A stretch of 64,000 bases of DNA from Campylorhamphus procurvoides (lineage: Eukaryota; Chordata; Aves; Passeriformes; Dendrocolaptidae): contig WBMV01002652.1 of assembly GCA_013396655.1 (NCBI GenBank), positions 124,001 to 188,000 of the forward strand, read 5' to 3'. Below are positions 1-14,000 of this stretch, piece after piece. The notes beneath the pieces are model-generated. The model saw only the letters and a program-made list of their open reading frames with translations, made no database searches and was not told the origin of the DNA. Positions within the stretch are counted from its first letter, which is position 1. Every line of letters begins with the position of its first letter. The translations under genes and the position numbers were made by a program.

Positions 1-173
1 CCCAGGTTGCTGGGTTATACATCTGGTTTTCATGGGTTAAAATCAATTTTTTTCTCTGTATCATTGTATTTCTTGTAATCTTTTTAGTAAATTGCAATTC
101 TGACTTCTGTAATTCTGTAATCCCTCTTGAGTCAAGTTCATTTCTCCCACCATTTTACCTTTAGACCAGGACA
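1..173 (+). mobile_element. 3' end of a retroviral LTR (sense), cut by the window start
   Basis: The sequence aligns by eye, in opposite orientation, with the outer part of the LTR at 28204-28350. Shared landmarks in order are ggttatac, a T-rich stretch, ttgtaat, gtaaatt, ttctgactt, the ccat/tccatttct region and tttaccttta, ending near a terminal CA at 173. This is the R/U5-like end of an endogenous retrovirus LTR. The 5' part lies outside the window, so solo LTR versus provirus cannot be decided. Confidence 0.7.
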
Positions 174-228
174 TCTTTGTAACCATAACAAGGACAAAAA
201 AGGTAAATTACATGGAAATGTGTCTGTT

Positions 229-320
229 ATACATATATATATATATAAATTATATATATCTAAAAATACATATATACACATATAAATTAAAATCTATATT
301 TATATATAAAAATAAACATG
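229..320. repeat. AT-rich low-complexity / (TA)n microsatellite
   Basis: Imperfect TA dinucleotide runs (about 8 units at the start) interleaved with A/T-rich and a few ATAC units. No coding value. The short predicted peptide rich in Ile and Tyr across it is an artefact of the repeat. Confidence 0.85.
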
Positions 321-3300
321 CTGCTTCTGGACACGGCCATAGAGCCTCAGGTGAAAGCAGTCCAGCGAGACCCTTCCCCAGCACTGAGCCCCAGCCTTGT
401 GCTAGTTCTGCTTTGGCCAAAGGGCTTGGTTTGTACTCATTATTTTATTGTTCCCATGCACAGAGCTGAAAAGTGTTGCTGTGATCACAGTCACCAACAC
501 AACTACACAGCGAGCCAGAAAGCTCCGTGGGTTGTACCCTAAGGCAGTTTAAAGAAACTCTTAGATTATATGGAGGAATCCTCAGTGGGTATTGTTGTAA
601 CTTACAGCAACTGACTGAAAAAAATATTAAAGTTAAATGTATTTCTGTAATTCAACTTTTCCTTAAAAAAGGAGCTCTTGTCTTTTCTCTGTGTGGCTCC
701 TAAACCAAGTGGGATTTAGTGGTTAGTTGATTCAAAGGAAAAATGTGTAGGAGCAGTTCATTCTTTTCTCCTTCAGTATCTTCTGCCTCGCAGATGAAGT
801 GAAGCCAGGTTTGCAAAGCTGTACAGAGAGTGTAATTCCTTCCTGACCATCTATTGTATGCCTTTAAGCACAGTACTTTTTTGACCTTGTTACTTCATCT
901 TGCATAACTAGTTACACTCCCAGTTATACAATTATCTGGTCCTTTTGAAATTCTGCATCTACAGATTGGTTTCAATAGCCATAATAATGAACTTTACAAT
1001 CTTTTGGAGAATAGCAAGATTAGGAGATTAATGCAGAATTTGATGATGAACTATTTTAAATAACTCAGTAAATTATCTTGACAAAGACATAGAACAAAAA
1101 TAAAACACCACTCAGTGGCCTTTATGTTGCTTTTTTTAAAAAATGTTGCTTATTTCTTTAGAGCTGGTTCAGTCCTGGGCTTCCTACTCTATAATTCTGC
1201 AGCAATAGGATTGTGATGTAACTTCTAAATCTTGGAAAAGAAAGGACCTGGAGTTTATATAGAGCTGTTGGTTGTGGTTGTGCCTTCCCTCCAAGAGGTG
1301 AAGTGTCCCCCTGCAAAGTGTCCACACTGTCCTGCTCCGAGAGCACATAGGGCAAACTTCAACAATGATGCCATGAAAATCACTACCTTGTTGTGAAATA
1401 AAATGCAACAGGTACTTGAAAGAACAAGTTTGCAGTGTAGTATGTCAAAGTGAGAATAAAAATTTACTGCCAGCTAAGTGTAATGGGAAAAGAATTGATG
1501 ATAGCAATCAATACCTCAGTTGTTGGGATAGGCATCCTCATCACCAAAGCTGTCTCCCTCTTTATGTCATCTGGCTTGGTCTGGAAATCACAGGATGAGT
1601 GACATCTGAGCCCCCTTGCTTAGGATCAGAGAACATTGTAGGAAGCATCATAAGCTGTGCTCCCTTATTAGGTTGAGAAACAGATTCTTGAGCTCTTTGG
1701 GAAAATCATCAGTGGTGACTGCGTTGAGAAATGGGGCAAGATGTGGCAATGAACAGCAGCAGTGGTCTAGTCCAGGGCAGGAGTTGAGTCAGGGAAGAAG
1801 TCTGACATGGCAAGTCAGTCACAGTTCAGCAGTAAGAAATTAAACTGGAGATATTTATTTCTGAGCTCTTGTCATGGCATACTAGCAAATACCATTCTCA
1901 GTACTTTACTGACTAGAAAATACTGCTATTTTCAGTATGTTTGTAGGTAGCAATACAGAAATTTAGTAGATGGCAGGAAGCATCATTTTCAGATCATATG
2001 GACATATTATTGACTAGGAAAAGACTGCCCTGAACCGGTGGTGTTACACCCATGTAAAACAGCCAAGAGAACTGATTAATCAAAAGTCACAGCCTGGAAA
2101 CTGTTTTGGTTTTGGTTGTTTTTTCTCTCCCTAAGGATAAATCTCTAACCTGCTGCAACTTTCCCACCTACTGCATGTGGACTGCATGATAGCTAAAATA
2201 CAAACTGTTGAGGCAGACATTTGTAAGGAGCTTACCCTTCTCAGTCTCTTACTTTCTCATGTTCATTTTTAACTCTGGTGTTGTGTAGATGCCCCACTCC
2301 ATAATGTCCAGCCTTTGATTTTCCAAGGGCTCCTGTGACAACTGAAAGCAGGAAATGCACTGGGTCCCTCATCCAAAGCAACTGCCTCTGGGTCAGGGGT
2401 GAGGAAGAACTGATTTTCTGATGGAAACTTGTAAGTTCATAGCATGGGAGGAAACACTAGAAATAGTGAGAGATGCAGTCATGGGTTTCTTCTATTTTCT
2501 TTGGAGTTCTGGTGTTATAATTTATTTTTTTTTCTCCATGACGATTAAAGTACAAGGAAATATGGAAGTAGTAGTCACTAGGAGAAAAGTGTGGATATTT
2601 AAGTAGAATAAATAGAAGCAATCTTTAAATCTCGTTTTTCACTCAGACTATCCCAGAAACTTAGGAGGTCTTAGTTGTCTTTGTTTTTCTGCATTTTCAC
2701 TTTTCTCACAAAATGTTCTATTTGGATGTGGTGTTTATCACAGCTCCTTCAGACCTGGAGGAGCAATCATATGTAAGCAGTGGTATTTCTAAGTAGTCAT
2801 GTTCTCTTATCTCTCTGCTTGTTAAGGCACGTACTTTAAGGGGTTGTGTGCTGTTCTCTTGTGCAGCTGTGTTGAGTAATTTTTGAAGCTTCGATTCAAA
2901 CCCATGGACCTCACAAAGGGAAGTTGCACCATTTTCCATCAGTGCCATCTCAGGGAGAATCTTGCTAGTGTAAGTTTTTGGAGAGGTCTACCTCATTGTG
3001 TATTCCTGAAAAAAAATAAATAAAAGGAAGGGAGATATGCAAATAGCAAAGGGCTGCCAGCCTAGCCTCATTATGGCTGGATGAATAGTGAAAACTGGCA
3101 CCTGGCTGGTGTGCCACAAGGCAGCCTGCAGCAGGGACAGATTGTGTATTGAGTCATGCAAGGCTGGCATGGCTGCTCAGTGTGTCCCCTGAATGTGTGA
3201 AAACTGTCAGCAGTCTTCCTGCAGCTTTGCTGATTATGGCATTAATGAAAGGTGGCAGGTGTTTTTTAATTGTTGTTCACTACTCCTCGCACCAGCAGGC

Positions 3301-6300
3301 AAGTGGGGGTGGACGTACAAAGGTTGGTGTGAGAGAGGTGGTGATATTAGCTAGTTGACAGGAAGTGGGGGGAAGTTAAGTGCGAGGACAAGGTGTAGGG
3401 AACTGAATGTAGATGATGAAATGCAGGTTTTGTCCACAACTGCTGCCAAAAGGTTTGAACCACCTTGTGCGTGGAATGGTCAAGACTTCTAGGCAAAAAC
3501 CCCAGTGTCAGAAAGACCCTTGAATGAGCATCCCTGCTGGTACTGTGCAAGAAATGGTGGTACAAGTGGCTGGGATCAGGGCTGTAAGGGGTGGTAGCTC
3601 AGACCCTTTTCATGTGCCAGCAATCTGCACAGTAGATAGCAATAAAAAAAGATATACTTTCCAGTTTCCCTTAAAGGTGTCGGATCATGCCTGTGTTGCT
3701 GCAGTATGCTAGGGACTGGGCAAAGAATCTGTCCTGGTCAGTAAGTGCAGCGAAGAGACCTGGGAAAACCCAAAGCTCTTGAATATTGATAAAAAATGCA
3801 GTTTGTTTTGTATTTACTGCTGTGCTCTCTCCTGTTCTGTGGTTCTGGAAATGCTGTTTTTCAGATGCCACATCTGCTATGCAAAGACAGATGATGGCAG
3901 TAGCAGGCCTAGAGAAATTTGTTTCTGTAAATCTCTGGTTGTATTTCCTTCCCTTCATAACTGGAAATGGAAACCTGTTTGTGGTAGGAATTCTTCATTT
4001 CAGATACAGCTAGATGAGGTCAGGCACATTTTGAAGACAACTACCTTTTTGACCATCTTTTCTGTGGATGTTTAGAGGCTGCCTATACCACCAAAGACAT
4101 CAGTTAATCAAACTGTGCTAATGTATGTCTTCTGAAGACTCAGATATTGGTCCTACTTCTCCCATGCCAAGTTCAGGTTCAGCCCCTTGACTGATCCCAG
4201 CAGTTATGATGGAGTGTTCCCTAACTTTCTCCCCATTCTCAACCTACTTTTAGACTATTCTTTGTGTTTAGGCAGATCATGAGTGACTCTAGTCATACAT
4301 ACCTTTGTTACTGATTAGTGTAAAACTCTCTTGCTTTGCTCTTAAATATATAGTCAATAAACTATAGGGACTGTGCCCAGTGAGGGGTTGTACCTTGGAG
4401 GTGGGTAACTTTGGGATGGAGGTGTGCATTACTGTTACAATTAGGCCTTAATGAACAAAGCTCATCTTAGGAGAGCAATTGCGCCACAGTTGCTGGCTAG
4501 GCAGCAAGACATCTCCTGTCTTCCTTGACTGGCAGGTGCTATGCTGTTTGTCAGCTGCAAAGTACAATCAAGTTCCAGTCCTGACACAGGATTTCCACAG
4601 AGCCTGGCCATGGTCTCCACTCTGTTCCCTCTCCCTTAGCGAGTGCTTACTGTTGTATGGGGAATCATCATGGAGCTGCCAGCTGTGTTCCAGCCAGGGA
4701 AGAGCAGCTGCATTTTAACTATAATTTCTGTACCATTATGACTTCTATTTGGATGTGAATATAACTTCTCAGTTTCCTTTAATTTTACTCCCAGCCTTCT
4801 TTCCACACATATCAAGTTTTGAGTTTTTCTAGTTATTTCACATTTAATTTCCACAAACAAATAGCAGAACTGTTTCTGTTGACTCAGCAATTGCAAAGAT
4901 GCTCAAACCTTTGCATGAACATTTTGTTATGTTCTGAAACGAATTTTCTGACTTTGTAAGGTCACCTTGGCTATGCAGAGGATTATATATATCTGAACTT
5001 CAATTATTACAACCCTTTGTTCGCAGCTCCGCCAGAACTTTGGAATAGTTTCTCAGAAGTAACTTGTATGAGAGCCACAGTAATTGAGGTCAGAGGAGCC
5101 ATATGTTTGATGAACAGCATGCTAGGAGCTGTGTTCAATGGTCAGCATGGATCTGGAAATGAAATTTTACTGCTGAATAATTAATTGTACACTTGCCTCT
5201 GATGGTCAGTGTTTTGGAGCAGGGGCTCCTGCCTTCTGCATAGACTGCATCAGTTTTTCCTTCTAAAAAAGGTTTTGAAGAGCTGCTTTTATGTTTCATG
5301 AGGCTTTCTTTCCCCAGTCTTTGGCAGCTAACTAGCTTGGGGGTAGGGATAGGTTTTCATTAAAAACTCCGTGAACACACATTGCAGAAGTTTCAGCTTC
5401 CTGGGAGCTGGTGTAGCTGATAGAGGAGAAACGACCTGATTCTTCATCATCATCTTGTTCTTCTATAAGGGAAACAGGTTGATGATTTGTAGGTAAAGCA
5501 AGATTCATGTGTTCCTTTGCATGCAGCCAGGCCAGTGGGGGGGCGTGAGAAGGCAGCGTGCCTGCCCGTGTGTGGGGTTACCTACGTGTGTGCTCTGAAT
5601 GCAGCCCATTGGAAGCCTTTGTGCAACTTAAACTGGTTTGGTTTTTTTCCCTTTTAGTTTGCTTTGGCTCATGTGCTGGGCACGAGACTTAGATTTTTCT
5701 GTCTTACTATTCTTCATATAATATGACTTGGTCTTTCAAAGTCCATTGCTCCTTCATGCCGGCTGTGGTGGGGGTATGGGTTGTGTGAGCTCATGCCTGC
5801 TCAGACAGTTTCTAAGTTTCTGCTTCTTCATTGTAGCTGTGGGAATTGCAAGAGGAGAACTGAGAGAAAATATATTGTACTGCAGTAGACTGCAATGCTG
5901 GAAATTTTTCATTTGGCAGTAATTGTGGGGTTATTTAACCAGTCTGATAAATAGGTATAGATGTATGTTTTACAGCTGTGTGTGTACAAGCATGCTTTGT
6001 ATCCTGCTAACCAGATGATCACTGCCTGTTTTCCTCTCAGTCTTCTTTCTAGATTTTCTAAAGTTTTCTCAGTAATAAGATACCAAGCTTTCAGCCTATG
6101 TAATGCTCTTCATGTTCCAACTTTAATTTCTGCTGTTTGTTTTTGTACTTGGTAAATGTGTAATGTGCCTATTTTGCCAGTAAGGAAATCCTGATCTCAG
6201 AAAATTCTGATCTTGAAAGTTACCTTCTGAATGAAAGAGCTGAGCAATTGTTGAGGTGAAATTGAAGAAAGCAACAAGGCAGCTAAGCGTGTGCAATAAA

Positions 6301-9300
6301 AATTGAGGTAAATTATGCCATGAGATGACATGCCATGGGACAGTAATTTTTTTGTGACAGTCATAGAATGAGTAAGTAACATGAGCATAAGGAGAGATCT
6401 GTGCGCTTTGTGAGAATGACAGAATAAATTGTGCTACACATTTCCCAAAGGTAATTTTTACATCTGTTATTTATTCCTGTACTAACAGTGACAAGTGAAA
6501 AGCAAAAGCAAGTCCCTTTTTTGTTTCCCAATCCAATCTACCTTCTTTTACAAGCACTTGTTCATGTAGTTCTAGTAACTAGGGTCGTTGAGGGACTATC
6601 AGTAATCAGCTCTGGTGTCTGAGGGTCTCATCTTTGCCCTTTCATTTCTGAGCCAAATGATACTTTACACGGGAAAGGAAGATTAAGGCTGTCATAATTT
6701 GTGTTGATAGTTGTGGCTGAGGCACATGGTAATGGAAAGACTCTGCAGCCATCCGTATCAAAGAGGGCCGTACACTACATACACTACAAGTGCACCAAGA
6801 TTTGATTCAGCAAGGTGATGGGGAAGGTACTTTGTGGAGCTACAGGTGCAGAGTCTGGTTTAAAGCTCCCTGTCATCTTCACTTGTTGAAATTGCTAGAA
6901 GCTGGAATGTGTAGAAAACAATTGGGTAAAGGTTATGTATTGATTATTTCATAGCACAGCTAAGTTAAACAGCCTTCCAGCTATTTAATATTAATGATTC
7001 ACTCTATCTACATGGCCATGGCACTGCCTCAGAGGCATTTCCATTTTTTTATTTAAGGAATATTTTCTGTTTTATTAAAAATCCAGGTTATCTTTGAATT
7101 GTTCTATTTATCCTCTGAGGCAGTTAACTTCTCTGTGTGTGGGGAAACCTCAGATGAGGGATAAAGACTCACTCACCAAAAATTTCTCCATCAGTTCCCT
7201 GTACAAACATCACCAGCAGTCATTTGGTGACAGCAACACTGCTGTATTGTGGGGCACCCGTGAGGGCTGAGGATCATCTGAAACTTGAAATCCCAATGCC
7301 CAGGCAGCTTGTTTAGTGCTGCTTTAAAAGACAGTCTATGGAGCTTCTTACAGAGTACATAATAAACCATACTGCCTTTCCTACAAGTAATACAGATTAG
7401 AATATCTGTGTTTGAAATAAGGATTCTGCTGTCTCTTGTGTGGTACCTCTTTGAATTTTCAGAAGCTGTCAGTGTGGGATGCTTATAGGATTTTTAATAG
7501 TTTTCACTATATATAGAAAGATACTTTGATCTCTGTGACTTGTCTGGGGACAGACAAATGAGTTATTTCCTGTGAACTCTCTTAACTTTCCTAACAGAAT
7601 TGTGTTTTATACCCTTCATTGTTAAGTGAAACTGTTTGGCTCTCCTGAAAGGAGCAGTTTAAACTGAGAGCTGAGTCTCTTTTGGAAACCAGCTCAATTC
7701 CTGATATGAGAGTATCAAATACATCTAGTAAGACTCTGCAGTTTCCGTTGTCCTCTTATTAACCCAGGCTTCATACTGATGTAACTATTGATTTCCAGCA
7801 CTGCCTGACTAAGCTGGAGGTGGGAGGGAGTAACAAAGAAGGAAACAGAGGCTAACAAAGAGGGGAAAAAATTCAGCCTGACAGTCAAAGTGACATGAGG
7901 ATTGTAACAAACATGTGAATGTGAAGTGTGTGAAATGAATGGCACATCAGGCTGTCTACTTGATTCCCTGAACAGTCTCCGCACCTATCTGCTGGTGTTA
8001 CTTTTTCATTAGCCACTGTAGGGCACTGGGCTGGAGGGGAGGTTCTATCCCTTGGATGGTCTTTGAACAGAAATAATCAAGACTTCTGTTTCTGATCTCT
8101 GAAGGCCTTCAAGCTAAGAATGCAATTCTCTCACCTTCTCATGCAGCTTAAAAGCAGGCAAGCTCAAAACTGGAGGCTTTATATGAGCATTGTCATGTCT
8201 AGGAAGATGTTTTCTCTGTCAAAAATGGGGAGGGAAGACCATAGTATTTTGGTCAACAGGAGAATAGCTTACCAATGTGCACACACACTGGAACCAGGTA
8301 AGACCAGGAGCTGCCTGTGTCTGGTGGTCCTGCCATACCAAAGAGCTGATGAGGTGAGATATGACTGTTTCCACTGGTGGAGGGAAGCAGTAAAACCATG
8401 CCTCCTGCCCAAATGATGCAATGAAAATCTCTGCTGGCAGCAAATTTGGAGATCAGTATGACTCTGAGCTGCTTAGATACAAGAAGGAATTTGCAAAGTC
8501 TAATTTCAGCCTGGTGAGGCTTATCTCTCCAGGGGCCTCTGTAAAGAGGGGAGGGGTGAGCAGCCTTTCTAAAGAGGGACTGGGAGCAAGACCCCAGTCA
8601 GCTGGTGTGAATCACCCTCCAGAGCCAGACTCTGACTGTTGGCCTCCTTGTTAGGCTAAAGATAACCTGTGTGACTATCCTTCTGCCTGTAAGGGAAAAT
8701 CCACTGTGCCTGTATCTGTTCCATACGTAGAATGGGGCTATTCAAACACGTTTAACTTGCTGTTATATTATCTCCAGGGCAGATGGTCCACAGAGAGATA
8801 ACTACCTGCCTTTCATGTCTGCTTCTGTAGACTGACCTTCAGCCCAAGTGACAGATAGATGCCGTGGTGTGCAGGTCCTCCTTGGGCCCCACAGAATGGA
8901 TTTTTTTATCTTCTAGGAAAAGAGGACATTTTATGCAATATACTGGGATCAGTCACCTTTTTTTTCTTTTAACTGTGTCAAGCACTCTGAAGTAGAAAGG
9001 CAGAATTAATAGTTTTTGTGCAATGCTATTCCCCTACCCTGTGGACCTGTATTGTGACATAGTTTTCAGTTACATGAGTACACAGTATTTTTCCCATAGG
9101 GTGCCGTTCCATGAATTGTTCAGTATTTCTCTTTGTGCTCATGTCTAATACATGTGCCCCCTGAGATGGTTTCTACACATCCTCTGCTTTCAGCTGTGTG
9201 CCACTATAGATTTCTCAGCCTCCCTCTGTAGATACACACTAAGGAGAATTGTCAGAAAAATAGTACATGATGTCATAAATCTGTATGTTCTATCATCAAT

Positions 9301-10331
9301 AACACTGCATATATATTTTTGAGCAGAAAAAGAGTTCAGCTGAAAGTAACATGTTTTTGCAGTAACAATATCACTTAAAATGCAAATTTAACTTGTAGTT
9401 AAATGTTAACTGAAAATATTTTGTAAAGTCTAGTATTGAGCATGTAATTTGAATTTTGCACAATTAACGCAGTCAGCTGCCTCTCTGTCTTTTTATTGCT
9501 CACCCATGGGAAATACAAATTCTGTTTGTCCTATGCAAAGTCAACTCTGCCACTTGCCCTAGCTTAGGGCAAACCCCTTTCTCTGGTTCCCAATGAAGAG
9601 GAGGTGCAGCCAGCCATTAGACACCCCTCTCTGCTAGCTCACCCCACTGTCTGTAATGTCAGTAAATTCCTAGAGGTGTTTTGATTCACATATTCCAACC
9701 AAGAATACAGTTTGGCCATTTCACATTCTAATGTCACTGGCAGTATTAGAAGTGACATTTGACAGCATTTGACAGTGGGATTTGACAGCATGTAAGTATG
9801 ACCTTTTTTGTATAGCAAAGTGAATGTTTATGGATTGGTTTTTTGTTGTTGCCGTGTTTGGGTCTTTTAAACTTGTACTCCCTTCGCTCCCAATAGCCAA
9901 AAAAGAGGAAAGCTGAGTTAATGTTTCCATCACTTACAGCCCCCATATATGATGCCTTTTGATCCTACATGTCTGACCTGCTGCCCTGAATTCAAATTCA
10001 TCTTATCTGTCCTGGATGTGTTAACAAGGTCACCTACGTCTTAGCCTCAGTTTGCTCTTACCATGTGTGTTAGTACATATCCCCTTGAAGAGCTCAGCTG
10101 GACCCTCAGCAGGAAAGCTGCTCATTTACTTTGTCATGGCCCCTGCCCTTGGCATCAGTTCTGTTGCTAACCCCAGTGTTGTGCTTCTAAATGCTAACAA
10201 CCCTGTGCTGCCATGAGTAACTTGTCAGTAAGACAGGAGTTTCCCCTTTACTTTTAGCAAGAGTGTTACAATGCGGTTATTAAAAGTATTAGAAATGCCT
10301 CTGCCCAGATTAAGGTACAAACAAGACCATA
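321..10331. other. Noncoding stretch, intergenic or intronic
   Basis: About 10 kb with no supported exon, RNA gene or recognisable full repeat. Frames are closed every 60-100 codons at most. The only notable local pattern is the TGACAG cluster at 9757-9788, listed separately. It may be upstream of KCNIP1 or inside an intron of a longer KCNIP1 transcript; the sequence here does not decide. Confidence 0.6.
9757..9788 (+). promoter_or_regulatory. Cluster of three ATTTGACAG motifs
   Basis: ATTTGACAG occurs at 9757-9765, 9767-9775 and 9780-9788, three copies in 32 bases. TGACAG is the core bound by MEIS/TGIF-class TALE homeodomain proteins. The copies could equally be a small decayed tandem duplication. 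Function is inference only. Confidence 0.25.
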
Positions 10332-11081
10332 TGCCAAAGTCAATAGTATGGGTTTTATTTAATGGTAAATGTGAGGCAGAGAAAGAGAAATAGGAAAAAA
10401 TAGGAAAAGGAAGCAGGGGGAAGAAAGAAAGTGACAGAGAGAGATTAAAATAGAGAATGTATCACCACTCCGTGTAACCCAGTGGTGTCCTGTCAATCCA
10501 GTTCTTCTGGTTTTCTTGGCGGTGAGGGTCCCACAAAACACGAGTCCAATGAATTAATATATGTTCAGGAGATGCCCAGGACCTCCTCTATGGGGGGGGA
10601 GCTTTGCAGAGCCTTGGCTCTGGATTTGGTGCCTCACTTGGATCATGTAAAATCCTCAGGTGGTGGGAGGTCTCAGAAATAAGTCAAGGGGGTGCTTTGG
10701 GAGTCTTTGATGGTTTGTGACCCTTCTCAGCTGCCTGTAATATGAATGTCCCATGTGTACATGGTCTTTCTGAGAGAGTGGGGAGTTACTCCTTTGGTTT
10801 GATGTGGATAGATTTTGCCATCACACATCGAAAATCCTTCTCCCCTGCCACCCACTTATCTCAGCTAGGGGAGATTCTTAACACAGAGACATTCTTCCCT
10901 GAACCTTGTTTACCTGTCTTCAGACCATAGTGTTATCTCAAGTTCCCAGTCACAGTCCAAATTCCAGTCAGGAGGGGTGTTTTGGTGATCACAGACAGGC
11001 GGTTGCTTCCTTGCAGTTTGACACAAGTCTTTCTATGATTTTGGCAATGTTTAAGACATTACTGACATTCAGTCCATCACA
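10332..11081 (-). mobile_element. Endogenous retrovirus LTR, antisense
   Basis: Read on the minus strand this has LTR architecture: a candidate TG start near 11081, a promoter-like U3, a transition at about 10560-10450, a long pyrimidine-rich stretch (minus strand of 10378-10446), an AATAAA poly(A) signal (plus-strand TTTATT at 10354-10359) and a CA end at about 10332. The phrase around the poly(A) signal and the pyrimidine tract resemble songbird ERV LTRs I know in general form, but I cannot name the subfamily. No gag, pol or env remnants flank it, so it is probably a solo LTR left by LTR-LTR recombination. No clean target-site duplication was found, so the ends are uncertain by tens of bases. 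Confidence 0.65.
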
Positions 11082-14000
11082 AAGGGTGATGAGTGTCTTG
11101 ATAAGCCTTCTTCAGAGAGAGAGGGAGGGCAGTGCACCTCATTTGCCCAGCCTGCCTTGGGAACCACAAAGGCAGGGAGAGGCATCCTGTGTGTAGTTCC
11201 CCGAGGATGTGCCTCCACAGATCCAGCAGCTCTTGGCACAGCATGCTCTGCTATCAAGCTCTGTCCTCACAGTGGTATCAGGATCACTTTACCACAGCAT
11301 CTGCAATGATTAGGAGAATAGAGCAGGTCGTAAGAATTTTGAGACCTGCCATTTTTTTCTCATGCTGTTTTCCAGACCTAATCCCAAGAAAAAAACTAAG
11401 TGGACAATTTCATGATGATTTGTGTTGAAAGTTGCACTTCCATAGTCCTCACCCTGGGGATATTTCTAGGGTAGCAAAGGCAGAGCAGTCTCAGCATTCA
11501 CTGTCTGCATACCCCACAGTAATGCAGAAATTCATCACTTGTATTTATTGTCTCTAAGTGGGAGCCTCAGTAATTTGGGGTGATTGTTAGCCTTCCCTCA
11601 TGGGGAAAAGGGGCAGAAAACAGAGTCTTCAGAAAGTCCTTCAGCAGGAATCTCTTGCCCTACCTAGAAATAAAAAACAGAGGGAAGAAATGGAGGTGAG
11701 GTAACAGACTTCTGAAAGCATAGTAGAGAGTTGCTCTCTTGTAGGAGCTCACAAAGTCTGCTGAATTCCTTGCTCTGTAAGACAGAAAGAACTATAGCCT
11801 AGAACATAATGGTGCATGGGCTGAGAATCGTAACGTCTCTGCTTCATACAGACCCAAGCACCTCTTGCTCTCTGTGGATATCCTAGATCCTAGAATGGAT
11901 ACTTGAAGCCAACTAACTGCAGAAGATATTGTCTGTCCAAACTATGTTTGGAGCATCCTAACTGTGAAAAGAGTGGAAGGAAGTGTGGTTTTTGCAAGGT
12001 GGGCATGCTGTCATGCAGAGCTGATGGTGTCTTTTGTAGGGTGTCATGAGGGAGCGTGGTGTGGTGCATTAACTGGGTCGGGGGGGCTTTGTGTGCACGG
12101 ACTTGTGATTTTTTAGGTCTGCTGGGTACTTGGCTGAGGGTTAGAGTCTGGTGATGGTGGAGGAGAGGTGACAAATGAGTGCCTCCACAGAGTCTGTGTC
12201 AGAGCCTCAGAAAGGGAACATGAGAATAGCATCATCTCCTTTGCGTGGCACGTGCTGTAACCCATGGCAAATAAAGCAGGAAAAATGCCCTTGGAAGGGC
12301 CTGTGGAAGAAGTCTATGAAGTGTGTCTCAGCTCTCCCTTGTGGAGACTGGCAGAACTTCCTGGCTGTGCCTGGGGGAGCCTGGATGGTCAAGAGAAAGA
12401 AACTCTTAGAAGGGTACTGAAATAGCAGCAGGTGAGTCCCTCCCTGATTCCTGCAGCACAGCCTGAGCCTCTGCTGCTTTTGGGAGGAATTTCCTTGGCA
12501 AGGCCTGTATTCAGTAACCACAGAGACTATTAAATCTGTGACTATGCCTTTTTTAGAAGGTTATAAAAAATTCTTTTCCTCATAGAATCTGTTTTCAGTT
12601 TTCAAATGTAAGAAGTAAATAAACCCCCAAACATTCCAGAAATATTTTCATATCAGAAACTTGAGGGGAAAACCTTCTTTCTCTGTAGAGTAGTGATCAG
12701 CTGGTTGGAAACAATTGTTGCATTTTTTAGATTACCTATGTTTGGAAATTCAGGCTTTTTTATCAGAACATTTCATAGAACTATGTGAATTCACTTATGA
12801 AAAAAGAAAAAAATAAAATCAGTTTGGGTTTTCTCCCTTAAAATTAATTACTCCACCTGAACTAATATTAACATCAATTCAGCAAGTTTTCAACAGATGA
12901 GAAAATATCACTGGTTCATCAGGAAAACAAGAGAGGCTTTATCTTTAGGCTTTAAATGTCCTCTTTGGATGTCAGAGGGCATCTGAATCCTATAACATGC
13001 TTAGTCAAGAAACCCACTTTCATGAGTAACCTTTACAAAAAAGTGTTACTCATAATATAGTCTGACGCAGTTGGACTATGGAGATGTAATAAAAGGTTTA
13101 TTCTGCCTCCAGAAGAAAAGCATCTCCAGGTTGGGGCTAAATAGAGAAATAGTTCAGAGGAAGGTAATGCTTACTGAGGTAGTTATAAAGAGAAAGGCAG
13201 AATGGGGCTCCTGTGTCCTCCCTCTCTGTTGTTCAGGCTATTGTACAGTGTTTTTTTTACATGTCATGATACTTCACATTCATCTGCCATGATGTTAATC
13301 TGAAATAGGAAATACTCCTTTGCCTCGTGGTGCTTATTTATTGCCTACGAAATTTATTAATGGGAAAAAAATTCATATTCCTCTCTTACAGTTGGAAAAA
13401 TCTAAGTATGGTGTCCAAAGGTGACACCTTTCCCTCTGTGTTTTGCTTTTGTGGTGCTGAGCAACTGTTTTACAGACTCGGGGTGGCTAAGTATTTTTCA
13501 GAGCTCTTATTTGTGCTTTGGAGATCCTTTCTGGGGTGATATGATCACATGCTTTCTGGAAATCCCTCTGGCTGGCAGCACATTGCGGGTTGAGAAAAAT
13601 CAATGCGGTTTGTGTGGCAGGGTGCCATGAGCTGGGGATGTGCTGTCGGGATACCTGCTATAAGATGAATATGGTGGAAGGTTTTTGGGTTATTTTCCCC
13701 TTCCTAGTTAAATGTAGTACATTTTAGAAACAAAAAACCCAACCAAACAAAACAAAAGCCGGGAAAGAACCTTAACTGCAACAAGTTTGAGTTTGTCCTG
13801 TCAACTGGGTTTGCTCAGAAAGGGGGATGAAGTCAGGCTTGTGAGAGCAGTTGCCTGTTCCTGCTGAAACAGCACGTTCTAGGTTGAAGCTCTTCTGTTT
13901 CTCTCTTCTCATCTTCCCCTTGCCATGGCTGTCTCCTCTTCTGCTTGCTTTCCTTGCCCCTATCAAAACCTGCTGGATTTGACCTGCAGCAGGAGTCAGG

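Noticed and set aside
12175..12440. Open frame of 81 codons followed by a GTGAGT donor-like sequence near 12431
   Set aside because: The frame closes before the donor, and there is no acceptor evidence or homology; a chance donor is common in DNA of this length.
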